From the NCBI RefSeq assembly GCF_000803315.1, contig NZ_JRMH01000002.1, forward strand, positions 248,001 through 312,000: a DNA stretch of 64,000 nucleotides, read 5' to 3'. This document shows positions 37,916 to 47,856 of this stretch, one piece after another (positions within the stretch are counted from its first letter, which is position 1; every line of letters begins with the position of its first letter). The notes under the pieces are model-generated. The model saw only the letters and a list, made by a program, of their open reading frames with translations, was not told the DNA's origin and did no database searches. The position numbers were made by a program, and so were the translations under genes. The DNA is from Pectobacterium actinidiae. Its GTDB lineage: Bacteria > Pseudomonadota > Gammaproteobacteria > Enterobacterales > Enterobacteriaceae.

Positions 37916-40900
37916 TTAACCTATCGTCATCAGGCTAGCATTGCCGCCTGCGGCGGCGGTATTAATGCTCAGAGAGCGTTCAGTCAGCAGCCGTTCCAAC
38001 TGAACGTGGGTCTCGCCCTGCGCATAGCCTAACGGCTGGATAATCGGGCCATCGCGCGTTGCAAGCACCTCACTCAACTGCCGTAACCGATCGGCATCCC
38101 CATGATAAATGACGCCATGAAAAGACACCTTGTGCCGCAGCCAATCGGGCGTGAATTGAATATGAGACTGCACCTCAGCAGGTAGACGGTCATAGAGCAC
38201 TTTCTCGTGCTCACCTTCCGGCCATAGCAGCTTTCCGCCTGTCGCCAGCACCGCAGCCGTCTGAATCAAGCGATCGTCCTCATTCTCCGCCAGACACAGA
38301 ATCCGCTCACGCGGCAGCAGCGTGTAGGAATTACGTTCCCCTGTCGGGCCGGGCAGCAATAGCGTTGTCCCGCTCACGCTATATTCTCTGTAGCGCTGGC
38401 ATAACGCCGCCAGCCCGTGACGCTCCCCGGCAATCGCCCAGTCCTCTAGCGCCTGTAGCCCCGTCAGCAGCGACGATCGAGCAGACATATCCAACGCCTG
38501 TTCGCGGTTCTGCTGTGCGAATTCTGCCGCAAGCGCATCGTCCGGCCGATGTGTCAGCAAGCGGTACAGATAAAGCGGCCCGCCAGCCTTTGGTCCGGTT
38601 CCCGATAAGCCTTCCCCGCCAAACGGTTGAACGCCGACGACGGCACCGACCATATTGCGGTTCACATACTGGTTACCCACCTTCGCCTGGCCCGTCACAC
38701 GGAGGATAGTTTCATCAATGCGGGTATGCACCCCCAACGTCAGGCCGTATCCCGCTGCGTTGATTTGCTCAATGACTGCATCCAACTGCTGGCTTTGATA
38801 GCGAACGACGTGTAAAACTGGACCAAAAACTTCTTTTTTCAGCTCGTCTATCTTGCCCAGTTCGATCAGGGTCGGTTTCACAAACGTCCCATGTCGCCAC
38901 GTCTCCTCATCCTGCGGATACGCTGCCTGAAATACCGTATGGCCTTTCGCCCGCATCGTCTGGATATGCAGCTCCACGTTCTCTTTCGCCTCGGCGTCAA
39001 TCAGCGGGCCGATATCGGTCGATAGCCGCTCAGGATTCCCCATTCGACACTCCGCCATCGCGCCACGCAGCATAGCCAGAGTGCGATCCGCGATATCCTC
39101 TTGCAGGCACAGCAGGCGCAGCGCCGAGCAACGCTGTCCGGCACTGTCGAATGCAGAGGCAATAACATCATTTACCACCTGTTCCGTCAGCGCAGATGAA
39201 TCGACAATCATCGCATTCAGGCCACCCGTTTCGGCAATCAGCGGCGTCAAACGCCCCTGTGGATCGAGCCTGCCCGCGATACCGCGTTGCAGGGTTTTGG
39301 CAACGGTCGTCGATCCGGTAAACACCACGCCGCGTACCCGTTCATCGTTCACCAGCGCCGCACCAATCGTTTCTCCCTGTCCGGGCAGCAGTTGCAGTAC
39401 GCCCTGAGGGACACCCGCTTCCCGTAAAATACGCACCGCCTGCGCCGCAACCAGCGGTGTCTGTTCAGCGGGCTTCGCCAGCACGCTGTTTCCTGCCGCC
39501 AACGCGGCAGAAATTTGTCCAGTGAAGATCGCCAGCGGGAAATTCCACGGGCTGATACAAACCACCGGCCCCAGCGGACGATGGGTATCATTGGTGAATG
39601 AATCCCGAATCTGCGCCGCGTAATAGTGTAAAAAGTCCACCGCTTCGCGCACTTCCGCAATCGCGTTACTGAAAGATTTACCCGCTTCCCGCACCAGCAG
39701 CCCCAGCAGGCTTTGCAACTGCCCTTCCATCAGCGAGGCGGCCTGATTCAATATCGCGGCACGCTCTGCGGGCGGCGTCGCAAACCAGATAGAACCAGCA
39801 TGCACCGCCGTTTCTATCGCCAGTTCAACATCTGCCACGGAGGCATCGCGAACATAGCCAACCACATCGTGTACATCGGCGGGATTCACGACCGGCCTTT
39901 CTTCACTCGCCTCGCTTTCCCCCTCAATCATTGGTGCGGCGTACCACGGCTGGGACGCGTGATTCAGCAACGCGCTGGAGAGCGAAGCCAGTCGATGCTC
40001 ACTCGAGAGATCCAGCCCGCTCGAATTCTGCCGTTCCAGCCCATATAGCTGACGCGGCAGAGGAATTTTGGGATGCGGTGCGCCCATGCTCCATTCCACT
40101 TTTGCCAGCGCCTCTACGCCACGAATCGGATCGGCAATCAGCGTTTCCAGCGCCATTGAGGTATCCGCAATGCGATTAACAAATGAGGTATTCGCGCCGT
40201 TTTCCAGCAGGCGTCGTACCAGATAAGCCAACAGCGTTTCATGGGTGCCGACCGGCGCATAAATACGACACGGACGGTTTAGTTTTCCGTCAGCAACCGC
40301 GCCCACCACCTGATCGTAAAGCGGTTCACCCATGCCGTGCAGGCACTGAAACTCATACTGGCCGGGATAATAATTGTTGCCCGCCATGTGGTAGATCGCG
40401 CTTACCGTCTGCGCGTTGTGCGTGGCGAACTGCGGGTAAATCAGATTCGGTACGGCCAGCAGCTTGCGGGCGCACGCCAGATAAGAGACATCGGTATAGA
40501 CCTTACGCGTGTAAACCGGATAGCCTTCCAGCCCGTCAACCTGCGCGCGCTTGATTTCACTGTCCCAGTACGCCCCTTTCACCAGACGAATCATCAGACG
40601 TCGACGGCTGCGCTGTGCCAGCTCAATCAGCGCATCGATGACATACGGGCAGCGTTTCTGATAAGCCTGAATGACAAATCCGATACCGTTCCACCCCGCC
40701 AGCTGTGGCTCCATGCAGAGTTTTTCCAGCAGATCGAGCGAGATCTCCAGTCGGTCGGCTTCCTCTGCATCGATATTGATCCCGATATCGTACTGACGTG
40801 CCAGCAGCGTCAGCATCAACAAACGTGGATAAAGTTCTTCCATCACCCGATCATACTGTGACCGACTATAGCGGGGGTGCAGCGCCGACAGTTTGATGGA

Positions 40901-41884
40901 GATACCCGGCCCTTCATAAATTCCGCGCCCGTTCGAGGCTTTGCCGATAGCGTGAATCGCCTGCTGATAGGCCGTCAGATAGGCGGCAGCATCGTGCTCC
41001 GTCAGCGCGGCTTCACCTAACATATCGTAAGAGTAACGGAAGCCTTTACTCTCCCGTTCGCGGGCATTTGCCAGCGCCTCACCGATGGTTTCCCTTGTAA
41101 CAAATTGCTCCCCCATCAGTCGCATCGCCATATCGACGCCTTTGCGAACAAGCGGCTCACCGCTTTTCCCGATGATACGGTTAAGCGAAGTCGACAGGTG
41201 GGCTTCATTGTGTGTCGCCACCAACTTTCCGGTAAACAGCAACCCCCAGGTAGCGGCATTCACGAAGAGCGACGAACTATGACCTAGATGCGCCTGCCAG
41301 TTTCCCCGACTGATCTTGTCGCGAATCAGCACATCACGCGTGGATTTATCAGGAATACGCAGCAGCGCTTCAGCTAAACACATCAACGCCACCCCTTCCT
41401 GAGAAGAAAGTGAGAATTCCTGTAGCAATCCTTGCACAATGCCCGCGCGCCCATTTCCGGCTTTCTGACCGCGTAATTTTTCTGCCAGTTGATAAGCCAG
41501 TTTCTGCGTTAACTGCGACATTTCATCGGTAAGTCTTGCCTGTTCAAGCAAGATAGGCACCAGTTCACTTTCGGGACGGCGGTAAACAGAAGTAATGGCG
41601 GCGCGGATAACGGACTGAGGAAGAACATGCTCAGCAAAATCAAGAAAGGGTAGGTGGGTTTCTTCTTCCTGAGATTGCGGCATAATCTCTTCCGCTTCAA
41701 TGTGGCTGACGTTCGCCCATTGCGGTATTTCAGGAGTGTCGAGGCCACTTTCGAGGCGTTCGAGGTAATGGAAAATAGCCTGTTTGATCAGCCAGTGCGG
41801 TGTGCGATCAATACGCTGTGCTGCCGCCTTGATGCGTTCGCGCGTTTCCTCATCGAGTTTGACACCCATCGTGGTAGAGCCCAT
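37916..41884 (-). CDS. putA: Trifunctional proline utilisation protein PutA
   Basis: A 1322-residue enzyme and repressor. The N-terminus (MGSTTMGVKLDEETRERIKAAAQRIDRTPHWLIKQAIFHYLE) is the ribbon-helix-helix DNA-binding domain. The proline dehydrogenase barrel follows (for example LMIRLVKGAYWDSEIKRAQ), then the aldehyde dehydrogenase domain with the glutamate/NAD region (VCISPWNFPLAIFTGQ, FTGSTTVAKTLQ) and the catalytic cysteine in SAGQRCSALR. It oxidises proline to glutamate and, when proline is low, represses putA and putP. ATG 41884 has AGGAGTGG 8 bases upstream and gives the E. coli-like N-terminus. It is divergent from putP. Confidence 0.97.
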   Translation of the reverse strand: MGSTTMGVKLDEETRERIKAAAQRIDRTPHWLIKQAIFHYLERLESGLDTPEIPQWANVSHIEAEEIMPQSQEEETHLPFLDFAEHVLPQSVIRAAITSVYRRPESELVPILLEQARLTDEMSQLTQKLAYQLAEKLRGQKAGNGRAGIVQGLLQEFSLSSQEGVALMCLAEALLRIPDKSTRDVLIRDKISRGNWQAHLGHSSSLFVNAATWGLLFTGKLVATHNEAHLSTSLNRIIGKSGEPLVRKGVDMAMRLMGEQFVTRETIGEALANARERESKGFRYSYDMLGEAALTEHDAAAYLTAYQQAIHAIGKASNGRGIYEGPGISIKLSALHPRYSRSQYDRVMEELYPRLLMLTLLARQYDIGINIDAEEADRLEISLDLLEKLCMEPQLAGWNGIGFVIQAYQKRCPYVIDALIELAQRSRRRLMIRLVKGAYWDSEIKRAQVDGLEGYPVYTRKVYTDVSYLACARKLLAVPNLIYPQFATHNAQTVSAIYHMAGNNYYPGQYEFQCLHGMGEPLYDQVVGAVADGKLNRPCRIYAPVGTHETLLAYLVRRLLENGANTSFVNRIADTSMALETLIADPIRGVEALAKVEWSMGAPHPKIPLPRQLYGLERQNSSGLDLSSEHRLASLSSALLNHASQPWYAAPMIEGESEASEERPVVNPADVHDVVGYVRDASVADVELAIETAVHAGSIWFATPPAERAAILNQAASLMEGQLQSLLGLLVREAGKSFSNAIAEVREAVDFLHYYAAQIRDSFTNDTHRPLGPVVCISPWNFPLAIFTGQISAALAAGNSVLAKPAEQTPLVAAQAVRILREAGVPQGVLQLLPGQGETIGAALVNDERVRGVVFTGSTTVAKTLQRGIAGRLDPQGRLTPLIAETGGLNAMIVDSSALTEQVVNDVIASAFDSAGQRCSALRLLCLQEDIADRTLAMLRGAMAECRMGNPERLSTDIGPLIDAEAKENVELHIQTMRAKGHTVFQAAYPQDEETWRHGTFVKPTLIELGKIDELKKEVFGPVLHVVRYQSQQLDAVIEQINAAGYGLTLGVHTRIDETILRVTGQAKVGNQYVNRNMVGAVVGVQPFGGEGLSGTGPKAGGPLYLYRLLTHRPDDALAAEFAQQNREQALDMSARSSLLTGLQALEDWAIAGERHGLAALCQRYREYSVSGTTLLLPGPTGERNSYTLLPRERILCLAENEDDRLIQTAAVLATGGKLLWPEGEHEKVLYDRLPAEVQSHIQFTPDWLRHKVSFHGVIYHGDADRLRQLSEVLATRDGPIIQPLGYAQGETHVQLERLLTERSLSINTAAAGGNASLMTIG

Positions 41885-41940
41885 AGAGTCCACTCCTGTA
41901 ATAAGAAGATGCACATCGGGATAACGCCAATATCAACCAT

Positions 41941-41985
41941 GTTGCAACTTTGTGCAACCTTGTTAACAAATGGAGCGGTTGCAAC
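41941..41985. promoter_or_regulatory. PutA operator sequences in the putA-putP control region
   Basis: Three GTTGCA-type sites lie within 45 bp: GTTGCA at 41941-41946, its inverse TGCAAC at 41953-41958, and the palindrome GTTGCAAC at 41978-41985. GTTGCA is the core bound by the PutA ribbon-helix-helix domain in E. coli. The intergenic region 41885-42080 has no gene, so these sites can control both promoters. Binding is inferred from sequence. Confidence 0.75.
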
Positions 41986-42080
41986 CCCTTATCACCTCCA
42001 GACCTCGTTCCGGCCTGAGTGATGACGATAAAACACAGCGTCGCCGCGACAGCGGCACGAAAAATAATGTGGAGAGTTGA

Positions 42081-43565
42081 ATGACAATTAGCACACCCAT
42101 GCTGGTGACGTTTCTGGTGTATATTTTCGGGATGGTCCTCATCGGCCTGTTTGCCTACCGCGCCACCAATAACTTTGGCGATTACATTCTGGGCGGACGT
42201 CGGATGGGAAGCGTGGTCACTGCCCTGTCGGCTGGCGCTTCTGATATGAGCGGCTGGCTGCTGATGGGGTTACCGGGTGCCATTTTCATTTCCGGTATTT
42301 CTGAAAGCTGGATCGCTATCGGCCTGACGTTAGGCGCATACCTGAACTGGAAATGGGTCGCCGGACGCCTGCGCGTACACACCGAAATCAACCACAACGC
42401 GCTCACCCTACCTGACTATTTCACCCACCGTTTTGAAGATAACAGTAAATTGCTGCGCGTGATCTCCGCGTTAGTCATCCTGATTTTCTTCACCATCTAT
42501 TGTGCATCTGGCGTGGTAGCAGGGGCGCGTTTGTTTGAAAGCACCTTTGGCATGAGCTACGGCACCGCCTTATGGGCAGGCGCAGCGGCCACCATCGCCT
42601 ATACTTTTATCGGCGGCTTTCTGGCCGTCAGTTGGACGGACACCGTTCAGGCCAGCCTGATGATTTTCGCCCTGATTCTGACGCCGGTGATGGTCATTTT
42701 ATCGCTGGGAGGAATAGACACCTCGCTAATGGTGATTGAAGCGAAAAACCCGGCCAATCTGGATATGTTTAAAGGGCTGAATTTCGTCGCTATCATCTCG
42801 CTGATGGGCTGGGGTCTGGGCTATTTCGGCCAGCCGCACATTCTGGCGCGCTTTATGGCCGCGGATTCACACCACACGATCCACAGCGCACGCCGTATCA
42901 GTATGACCTGGATGATTCTTTGTCTGGCCGGTGCCGTAACGGTAGGCTTCTTCGGTATCGCCTACTTTAACAATAACCCGGATCAGGCTGGCAACGTGGC
43001 GCAAAACAGCGAGCGCGTCTTTATCGAGCTGTCCATGCTGCTGTTCAATCCGTGGATTGCCGGCGTGCTGCTGTCTGCGATTCTAGCGGCCGTGATGAGT
43101 ACACTGAGCTGCCAGTTGCTGGTCTGTTCCAGCGCCATCACCGAGGATTTATACAAGCCATTCCTGCGCAAAAATGCCAGCCAGAAAGAGCTGGTCTGGG
43201 TGGGGCGTGCCATGGTGCTGTTAGTGGCGATCATCGCTATCGCGCTGTCGCTTAACCCGGAAAACCGCGTGCTGGGTCTGGTGAGCTATGCCTGGGCAGG
43301 CTTCGGTGCCGCATTCGGGCCAGTGATTTTGATTTCTCTGCTGTGGCCACGTATGACGCGTAACGGCGCACTGCTCGGTATGATCGTGGGTGCGGCAACG
43401 GTGTTGATCTGGAAACAGTACGCCTGGCTGGGTCTGTATGAAATCATCCCCGGTTTCATCTTCAACTGCCTGACTATTTTCATCGTCAGCCTGCTGGGTA
43501 AAGCGCCATCAAAAGCAATTACCGACCGCTTCAATCAAGCAGAAGCAGAATATAAGTCTGTTTGA
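42081..43565 (+). CDS. putP: Sodium/proline symporter PutP
   Basis: A 494-residue inner-membrane transporter of the solute:sodium symporter family with about thirteen membrane segments. Conserved Na+ and proline-binding stretches are LSAGASDMSGWLLMGLPGAIF and the GWGLGYFGQPHILARFMAA segment; it ends as in E. coli PutP. It imports proline for PutA. The GGAGAG before ATG is a good ribosome site. It is divergent from putA and converges on ilvC. Confidence 0.96.
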   Translation: MTISTPMLVTFLVYIFGMVLIGLFAYRATNNFGDYILGGRRMGSVVTALSAGASDMSGWLLMGLPGAIFISGISESWIAIGLTLGAYLNWKWVAGRLRVHTEINHNALTLPDYFTHRFEDNSKLLRVISALVILIFFTIYCASGVVAGARLFESTFGMSYGTALWAGAAATIAYTFIGGFLAVSWTDTVQASLMIFALILTPVMVILSLGGIDTSLMVIEAKNPANLDMFKGLNFVAIISLMGWGLGYFGQPHILARFMAADSHHTIHSARRISMTWMILCLAGAVTVGFFGIAYFNNNPDQAGNVAQNSERVFIELSMLLFNPWIAGVLLSAILAAVMSTLSCQLLVCSSAITEDLYKPFLRKNASQKELVWVGRAMVLLVAIIAIALSLNPENRVLGLVSYAWAGFGAAFGPVILISLLWPRMTRNGALLGMIVGAATVLIWKQYAWLGLYEIIPGFIFNCLTIFIVSLLGKAPSKAITDRFNQAEAEYKSV

Positions 43566-43610
43566 TCAAACACGTTTGATTGCGACAAAAGTCCGGCGAT
43601 AAAAAAGCTC

Positions 43611-43646
43611 AAAAAAAGAGGGCACAGCTAATGCTGTGCCCTCTTC
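43611..43646. terminator. Terminator between putP and ilvC
   Basis: A 12-bp perfect stem AGAGGGCACAGC / GCTGTGCCCTCT with a TAAT loop. Seven A residues on the left make a T-run for leftward transcription from ilvC; TTCTATTT on the right is a weaker run for putP. Confidence 0.85.
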
Positions 43647-43667
43647 TATTTCGATCACCGACAGGAA

Positions 43668-45146
43668 TTAACCCGCAACGGCGATACGCTTCATATCTTT
43701 CATGTAACCGCGCAGCGTGTGGCCTACGGTTTCGATTGGGTGGTTACGGATAGCTTCGTTAACATCACGCAGCTGTGCGTTGTCTACTTCGGTACCCGCG
43801 ACCGCTTTGCCCAGATCGCCCGGTTGCAGAGATGCCATGAACGCATCTTTCAGCAATGGAACAGCAGCATTCGCAAACAGGTAGTTACCGTATTCTGCGG
43901 TATCAGAGATCACCACGTTCATTTCATACAGACGCTTACGCGCGATGGTATTGGCGATCAGCGGCAGCTCATGCAGTGATTCGTAGTAAGCCGACTCTTC
44001 GATGATGCCAGAGCTCACCATGGTTTCAAACGCCAGCTCAACGCCCGCTTTCACCATCGCAACCATCAGCACGCCGTTATCAAAATATTCCTGCTCAGCG
44101 ATTTTACCGTCGAACTGCGGTGCGTTTTCGAATGCCGTTTTACCGGTCTCTTCACGCCAGGTCAGCAGTTTCACGTCATCGTTCGCCCAGTCAGCCATCA
44201 TGCCGCTGGAGAATTCGCCGGAGATGATGTCGTCCATGTGTTTCTGGAACAGCGGCGCCATGATGCCTTTCAGTTGCTCAGACAGTGCGTAAGCACGCAG
44301 TTTCGCTGGGTTCGACAGGCGATCCATCATCAGCGTGATCCCGCCTTGCTTCAGCGCTTCGGTGATGGTTTCCCAGCCGAACTGAATCAGTTTTTCTGCA
44401 TAAGCCGGATCGGTGCCTTCCGCAACCAGTTTGTCGAAGCTCAGCAGAGAGCCAGCCTGCAACATACCACACAGGATGGTTTGCTCACCCATCAGGTCAG
44501 ATTTCACTTCTGCAACGAAAGAGGATTGCAGAACACCAGCACGGTGGCCACCGGTGGCCGCAGCCCAGGCTTTAGCGATGGCCATGCCTTCGCCTTTCGG
44601 ATCGTTTTCTGGGTGAACCGCGATCAGCGTTGGTACGCCGAAACCACGCTTGTATTCTTCGCGTACTTCCGTACCTGGGCACTTCGGAGCCACCATCACA
44701 ACGGTGATGTCTTTACGGATTTGCTCGCCCACTTCAACGATGTTGAAGCCGTGAGAGTAACCCAGCGCTGCACCTTGTTTCATCAGCGGTTGTACTGCCT
44801 GAACCACAGCAGAGTGCTGCTTGTCTGGCGTCAGGTTAACCACCAGATCAGCCTGTGGGATCAGATCTTCGTAGGTGCCAACGGTGAAGCCGTTTTCAGT
44901 CGCTTTGCGCCATGATGCGCGTTTTTCGGCAATCGCTTCAGCACGCAGGGCGTAAGCGATATCCAGACCAGAATCGCGCATGTTCAGACCCTGGTTCAGA
45001 CCCTGAGCACCACAGCCGACGATCACCACTTTTTTCCCTTTCAGGTAGCTCGCCTCATCGGCAAATTCATCACGCCCCATAAAGCGGCATTTGCCTAATT
45101 GATCCAGCTGCTGACGCAGGTTTAATGTGTTGAAGTAGTTAGCCAT
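43668..45146 (-). CDS. ilvC: Ketol-acid reductoisomerase (class II)
   Basis: A 492-residue long-form (class II) enzyme that isomerises and reduces acetolactate or acetohydroxybutyrate with NADPH and Mg2+. The NADPH motif is [25 protein letters not shown], and the acidic metal ligands lie in [12 protein letters not shown] and the duplicated C-terminal domain. Its promoter is in the ilvC-ilvY intergenic region, where ilvC should be activated by IlvY when acetolactate is present. It terminates at 43611-43646. Confidence 0.97.
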   Translation of the reverse strand: MANYFNTLNLRQQLDQLGKCRFMGRDEFADEASYLKGKKVVIVGCGAQGLNQGLNMRDSGLDIAYALRAEAIAEKRASWRKATENGFTVGTYEDLIPQADLVVNLTPDKQHSAVVQAVQPLMKQGAALGYSHGFNIVEVGEQIRKDITVVMVAPKCPGTEVREEYKRGFGVPTLIAVHPENDPKGEGMAIAKAWAAATGGHRAGVLQSSFVAEVKSDLMGEQTILCGMLQAGSLLSFDKLVAEGTDPAYAEKLIQFGWETITEALKQGGITLMMDRLSNPAKLRAYALSEQLKGIMAPLFQKHMDDIISGEFSSGMMADWANDDVKLLTWREETGKTAFENAPQFDGKIAEQEYFDNGVLMVAMVKAGVELAFETMVSSGIIEESAYYESLHELPLIANTIARKRLYEMNVVISDTAEYGNYLFANAAVPLLKDAFMASLQPGDLGKAVAGTEVDNAQLRDVNEAIRNHPIETVGHTLRGYMKDMKRIAVAG

Positions 45147-45274
45147 GTCGTGCTCCGTATACGGTTTGGTTTGTCTATTATTCGAGAAAGGATTCCCACC
45201 AGATGGGAATTCACTATGACCCCATCATATGACAGGAATTGCGTTGCTTAAATTGATATATTAACAACGTCACA

Positions 45275-45289
45275 TTGCACTATTTGCAA
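45275..45289. promoter_or_regulatory. Putative IlvY operator
   Basis: The inverted repeat TTGCA-N5-TGCAA lies 25 bp before the ilvY start codon, in the ilvY-ilvC intergenic region. The T-N11-A layout is that of a LysR-type box, and in E. coli IlvY binds two operators in this gap, one repressing itself and one activating ilvC. A partner site could lie nearer ilvC (a CGTTG/CAACG inverted pair at about 45242-45269), but I am less sure of it. Confidence 0.55.
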
Positions 45290-45313
45290 GATAAAAAACG
45301 GGGCCTGCATCGC

Positions 45314-46204
45314 ATGGATTTACGTGATCTCAAATTATTCCTGCACCTCGCAGAAAGTCGGCACTTTGGTCGTACTGCCAAGGCGATGCACATCAGTCCG
45401 TCCACGCTGTCGCGGCAAATTCAGCGGCTGGAAGAGGATTTAGGGCAGACGCTGTTTCTGCGTGATAACCGTACCGTACAGCTCACCGATGCCGGAGAGC
45501 ATCTGAAGCTGTTCGCCCAGCAAACGCTGCTGCAATACCAGCAGCTACGCCACACGATAGACCAGCACGGACCATCATTAAGCGGCGAGTTGCGGATCTT
45601 CTGTTCCGTCACCGCCGCCTACAGCCACCTGCCGCCGATTCTGGATCGCTTTCGGGCGCTGCACCCGCTGGTAGAAATTAAGCTGACAACCGGCGATGCC
45701 GCCGATGCCGTTGAGAAAATTCAGTCGAATGATGGGGATTTGGGGATTGCAGGGCGCCCAGAGGCACTCCCGGCCAGCGTGGATTTCATGCCGCTCGATA
45801 AGCTGCCTCTGGCGTTGATTATCCCAGCCCTTCCCTGCCCTGTTCAGTCGCTGGTGCGGCAAGCAGACCCAGACTGGTCGCAGATTCCGTTCATCCTGCC
45901 AGAGCACGGCCCGGTGCGTAAGCGCATCGATCTGTGGTTCCGACGCAACCACATCACCAATCCGCAAATTTACGCCACCATCTCCGGGCATGAAGCGATG
46001 GTATCGATGGTCGCGCTGGGCTGCGGCATCGCACTGATTCCAAATGTCGTGCTAGAGAACAGCCCAGAACCGGTACGCAACCGCGTTTCTGTCTTTGTCG
46101 AACAGGTAATGGAGCCGCTTGAACTCGGCGTGTGTGTACAGAAAAAACGGCTTAGCGAACCGTTGATTGCCGCCTTTTGGGACATATTACAGGATACGCC
46201 ATGA
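45314..46204 (+). CDS. ilvY: LysR-type activator of ilvC, IlvY
   Basis: A 296-residue LysR-family regulator. The N-terminal helix-turn-helix is MDLRDLKLFLHLAESRHFGRTAKAMHISPSTLSRQIQRLEEDLG; the rest is the inducer-binding domain. ATG 45314 gives the E. coli IlvY start; an upstream in-frame ATG at 45275 falls inside the operator. In E. coli it senses acetolactate and acetohydroxybutyrate and activates the divergent ilvC. Its stop overlaps the start of the next gene as ATGA. Confidence 0.95.
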   Translation: MDLRDLKLFLHLAESRHFGRTAKAMHISPSTLSRQIQRLEEDLGQTLFLRDNRTVQLTDAGEHLKLFAQQTLLQYQQLRHTIDQHGPSLSGELRIFCSVTAAYSHLPPILDRFRALHPLVEIKLTTGDAADAVEKIQSNDGDLGIAGRPEALPASVDFMPLDKLPLALIIPALPCPVQSLVRQADPDWSQIPFILPEHGPVRKRIDLWFRRNHITNPQIYATISGHEAMVSMVALGCGIALIPNVVLENSPEPVRNRVSVFVEQVMEPLELGVCVQKKRLSEPLIAAFWDILQDTP

Positions 46205-47001
46205 AGATAGCCTTCACTGCCCTTATCGCTGCTGGGATGACGTTAGCCTCCCTCAGCCACACTGTGCAAGCCGCCAGTTTTCCCTGCGAAAAAGCCGCCT
46301 CAACGCAGGAAAAGCTGATTTGCGCCAGCCCGCTGCTCGGGCAGCTTGATGAAGAACTGGCGCAAGCATGGAAGACCTCCCGCGCGTTCCTAACGGCGTA
46401 CGACAACAGCGCACCGTGGGAAAAAACGCTCAACCAGTTTCAGCGTGGCTGGCTGACCACCCGCGATCAATGCAAAGACGAAGACTGTCTACGCCAGCGC
46501 TATCAGCAGCAGTTAAATCGGCTGCGCTATCTGAATGACATCGCGCAGCACGCCCTCCCTTCGCCGATTACGCCCGTGAAAAACACCACCTGCTTTCATG
46601 GCTCATTCAGCTATGAGTATGTAATGTCAGGGCTTTCCGCCGAGGAGTACCGCGATCTGGGGGATTATTTTCGGGAAATGTACGATCAGAAAGCGCCCTA
46701 CCACGCCGTCAGCCTGACCATGACCAACCCGCGCGGCAAGATTGAGGGCGGCGCATCCATTGCCTTCCGCTACGGTAACAAGCTGGATGATGCTGCCTTT
46801 ACGGCTCGTCAGATGAGCGATGTACAGGCGATTGGCAAAGGCGAAAGCAGCTTCGGCCAGCAGGTAAAATTACTGCTCACCTGCATTGACGATGATCATC
46901 TGCAAATCGCCACCTTCGGCAGTAATCGGGAAGAAGGTTACCTGTTTAACTATTTGCTCGAGCGGGATAAAAACCCACTGGTGCAGCAGAAAACGCCGTA
47001 G
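46201..47001 (+). CDS. LprI-like secreted protein (DUF1311)
   Basis: A 266-residue protein with a signal peptide (residues 1-24, cleaving after TVQA). The mature N-terminus CEKAASTQEKLICASPLLGQLDEELAQAWK and the downstream QRGWLTTRDQCKDEDCLRQRYQQQLNRL match the LprI/DUF1311 domain, which has paired cysteines; some members inhibit lysozyme. The C-terminal half has no recognised domain. It overlaps the ilvY stop by 4 bp, so it may be co-expressed with ilvY, though no link to branched-chain metabolism is evident. A periplasmic or secreted function is likely. Confidence 0.7.
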   Translation: MKIAFTALIAAGMTLASLSHTVQAASFPCEKAASTQEKLICASPLLGQLDEELAQAWKTSRAFLTAYDNSAPWEKTLNQFQRGWLTTRDQCKDEDCLRQRYQQQLNRLRYLNDIAQHALPSPITPVKNTTCFHGSFSYEYVMSGLSAEEYRDLGDYFREMYDQKAPYHAVSLTMTNPRGKIEGGASIAFRYGNKLDDAAFTARQMSDVQAIGKGESSFGQQVKLLLTCIDDDHLQIATFGSNREEGYLFNYLLERDKNPLVQQKTP

Positions 47002-47019
47002 CGTTGGCTCACTCGGGCT

Positions 47020-47763
47020 CTAGCGTTCAAACCACTTATCCGCCGAAAATGCCCGCGTGTCGGATTCCGTTTCCTGCGCGGCTTTCTTCATAGTTTCGAC
47101 GTTCATCAGGTAATGATAGAGCGGTTCAAGCTGGGTAAAACCCTGTGACAGAACCGTCACCAGATCACCGGAAAACAGCGCGTCCATATCCTGCCGGGTA
47201 CATATCGCGGCAAACGACTTACGGTTATACCAGTCAGCCAGTTCCGGATCCTGATCTTTAATCAACGGGCGTTTGTAGCTTTCGCCTTCCAGTGTGAAGG
47301 TATTGCCCAAACAGCTCGCCACGTCAAGAAACTGTGATGGATTCCCGCGCAGCGTCTGGCGGAACAGGTCCATCGTATTACGCGTCGCGCTGTAATAGCC
47401 CAGCCCGTAACGCCAGGTATCCGGTGTGATTTCAAAGAAATACACCGGCGCGTCCGTCCAGTCTTTACGTGTGCGCTTGAAGGTCAACCACATATGGCTG
47501 CGATAGCGTGATTTATCGTGAGAAAAGCGGGTATCGCGGTGAATACGGGAGAGCGTTTTGCCGATGGCAGGACGCGTTTCAAAATGGTCGTCAATCTGCA
47601 ACATGGTCAGACTGAGCTCATCCACCAGCATGCGGAACGGCGCAACCAGTTGCTCATCGTAAACCGCACGGTGCTCATCAAACCACGCTTTATCGTTGTA
47701 CTGCCGTACCTGCTGGAGAAACGTTAAACCCGCTTGAGAAAAACCGGTGAACTGCGTTGCCAT
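47020..47763 (-). CDS. DUF2461 domain-containing protein
   Basis: A 247-residue protein of the DUF2461 (TIGR02453) family. The pattern FTGFSQAGLTFLQQVRQYNDKAWFDEHRAVYDEQLVAPFRMLVDEL at the N-terminus, RDTRFSHDKSRYRSHMWLTFKR and YFFEITPDTWRYGLGYYSA are family-specific. The family is widespread but its biochemical role is unknown. It lies between the LprI-like gene (convergent) and the end of the ilv operon. Confidence 0.8.
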   Translation of the reverse strand: MATQFTGFSQAGLTFLQQVRQYNDKAWFDEHRAVYDEQLVAPFRMLVDELSLTMLQIDDHFETRPAIGKTLSRIHRDTRFSHDKSRYRSHMWLTFKRTRKDWTDAPVYFFEITPDTWRYGLGYYSATRNTMDLFRQTLRGNPSQFLDVASCLGNTFTLEGESYKRPLIKDQDPELADWYNRKSFAAICTRQDMDALFSGDLVTVLSQGFTQLEPLYHYLMNVETMKKAAQETESDTRAFSADKWFER

Positions 47764-47769
47764 AAAGAA

Positions 47770-47798
47770 ATGCCATCCCTGTTGCTGTCAGATGGCAT
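47770..47798 (-). terminator. Probable terminator of the ilvGMEDA operon
   Basis: On the minus strand an 8-bp stem ATGCCATC / GATGGCAT is followed by TTTCTTT. A second GC-rich stem (CCGCCGA / TCGGCGG, 47810-47836) lies just before it. Together they sit between ilvA and the DUF2461 gene, which begins at once afterwards. Confidence 0.45.
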
Positions 47799-47856
47799 TA
47801 AAGATAACGCCGCCGACGGAGAAACACCATCGGCGGTGCTAGGGGAAACTCAGCAA

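Noticed and set aside
44238..44915. Open frame of 225 residues on the plus strand
   Set aside because: It is antisense to ilvC, a complete and well-conserved gene.
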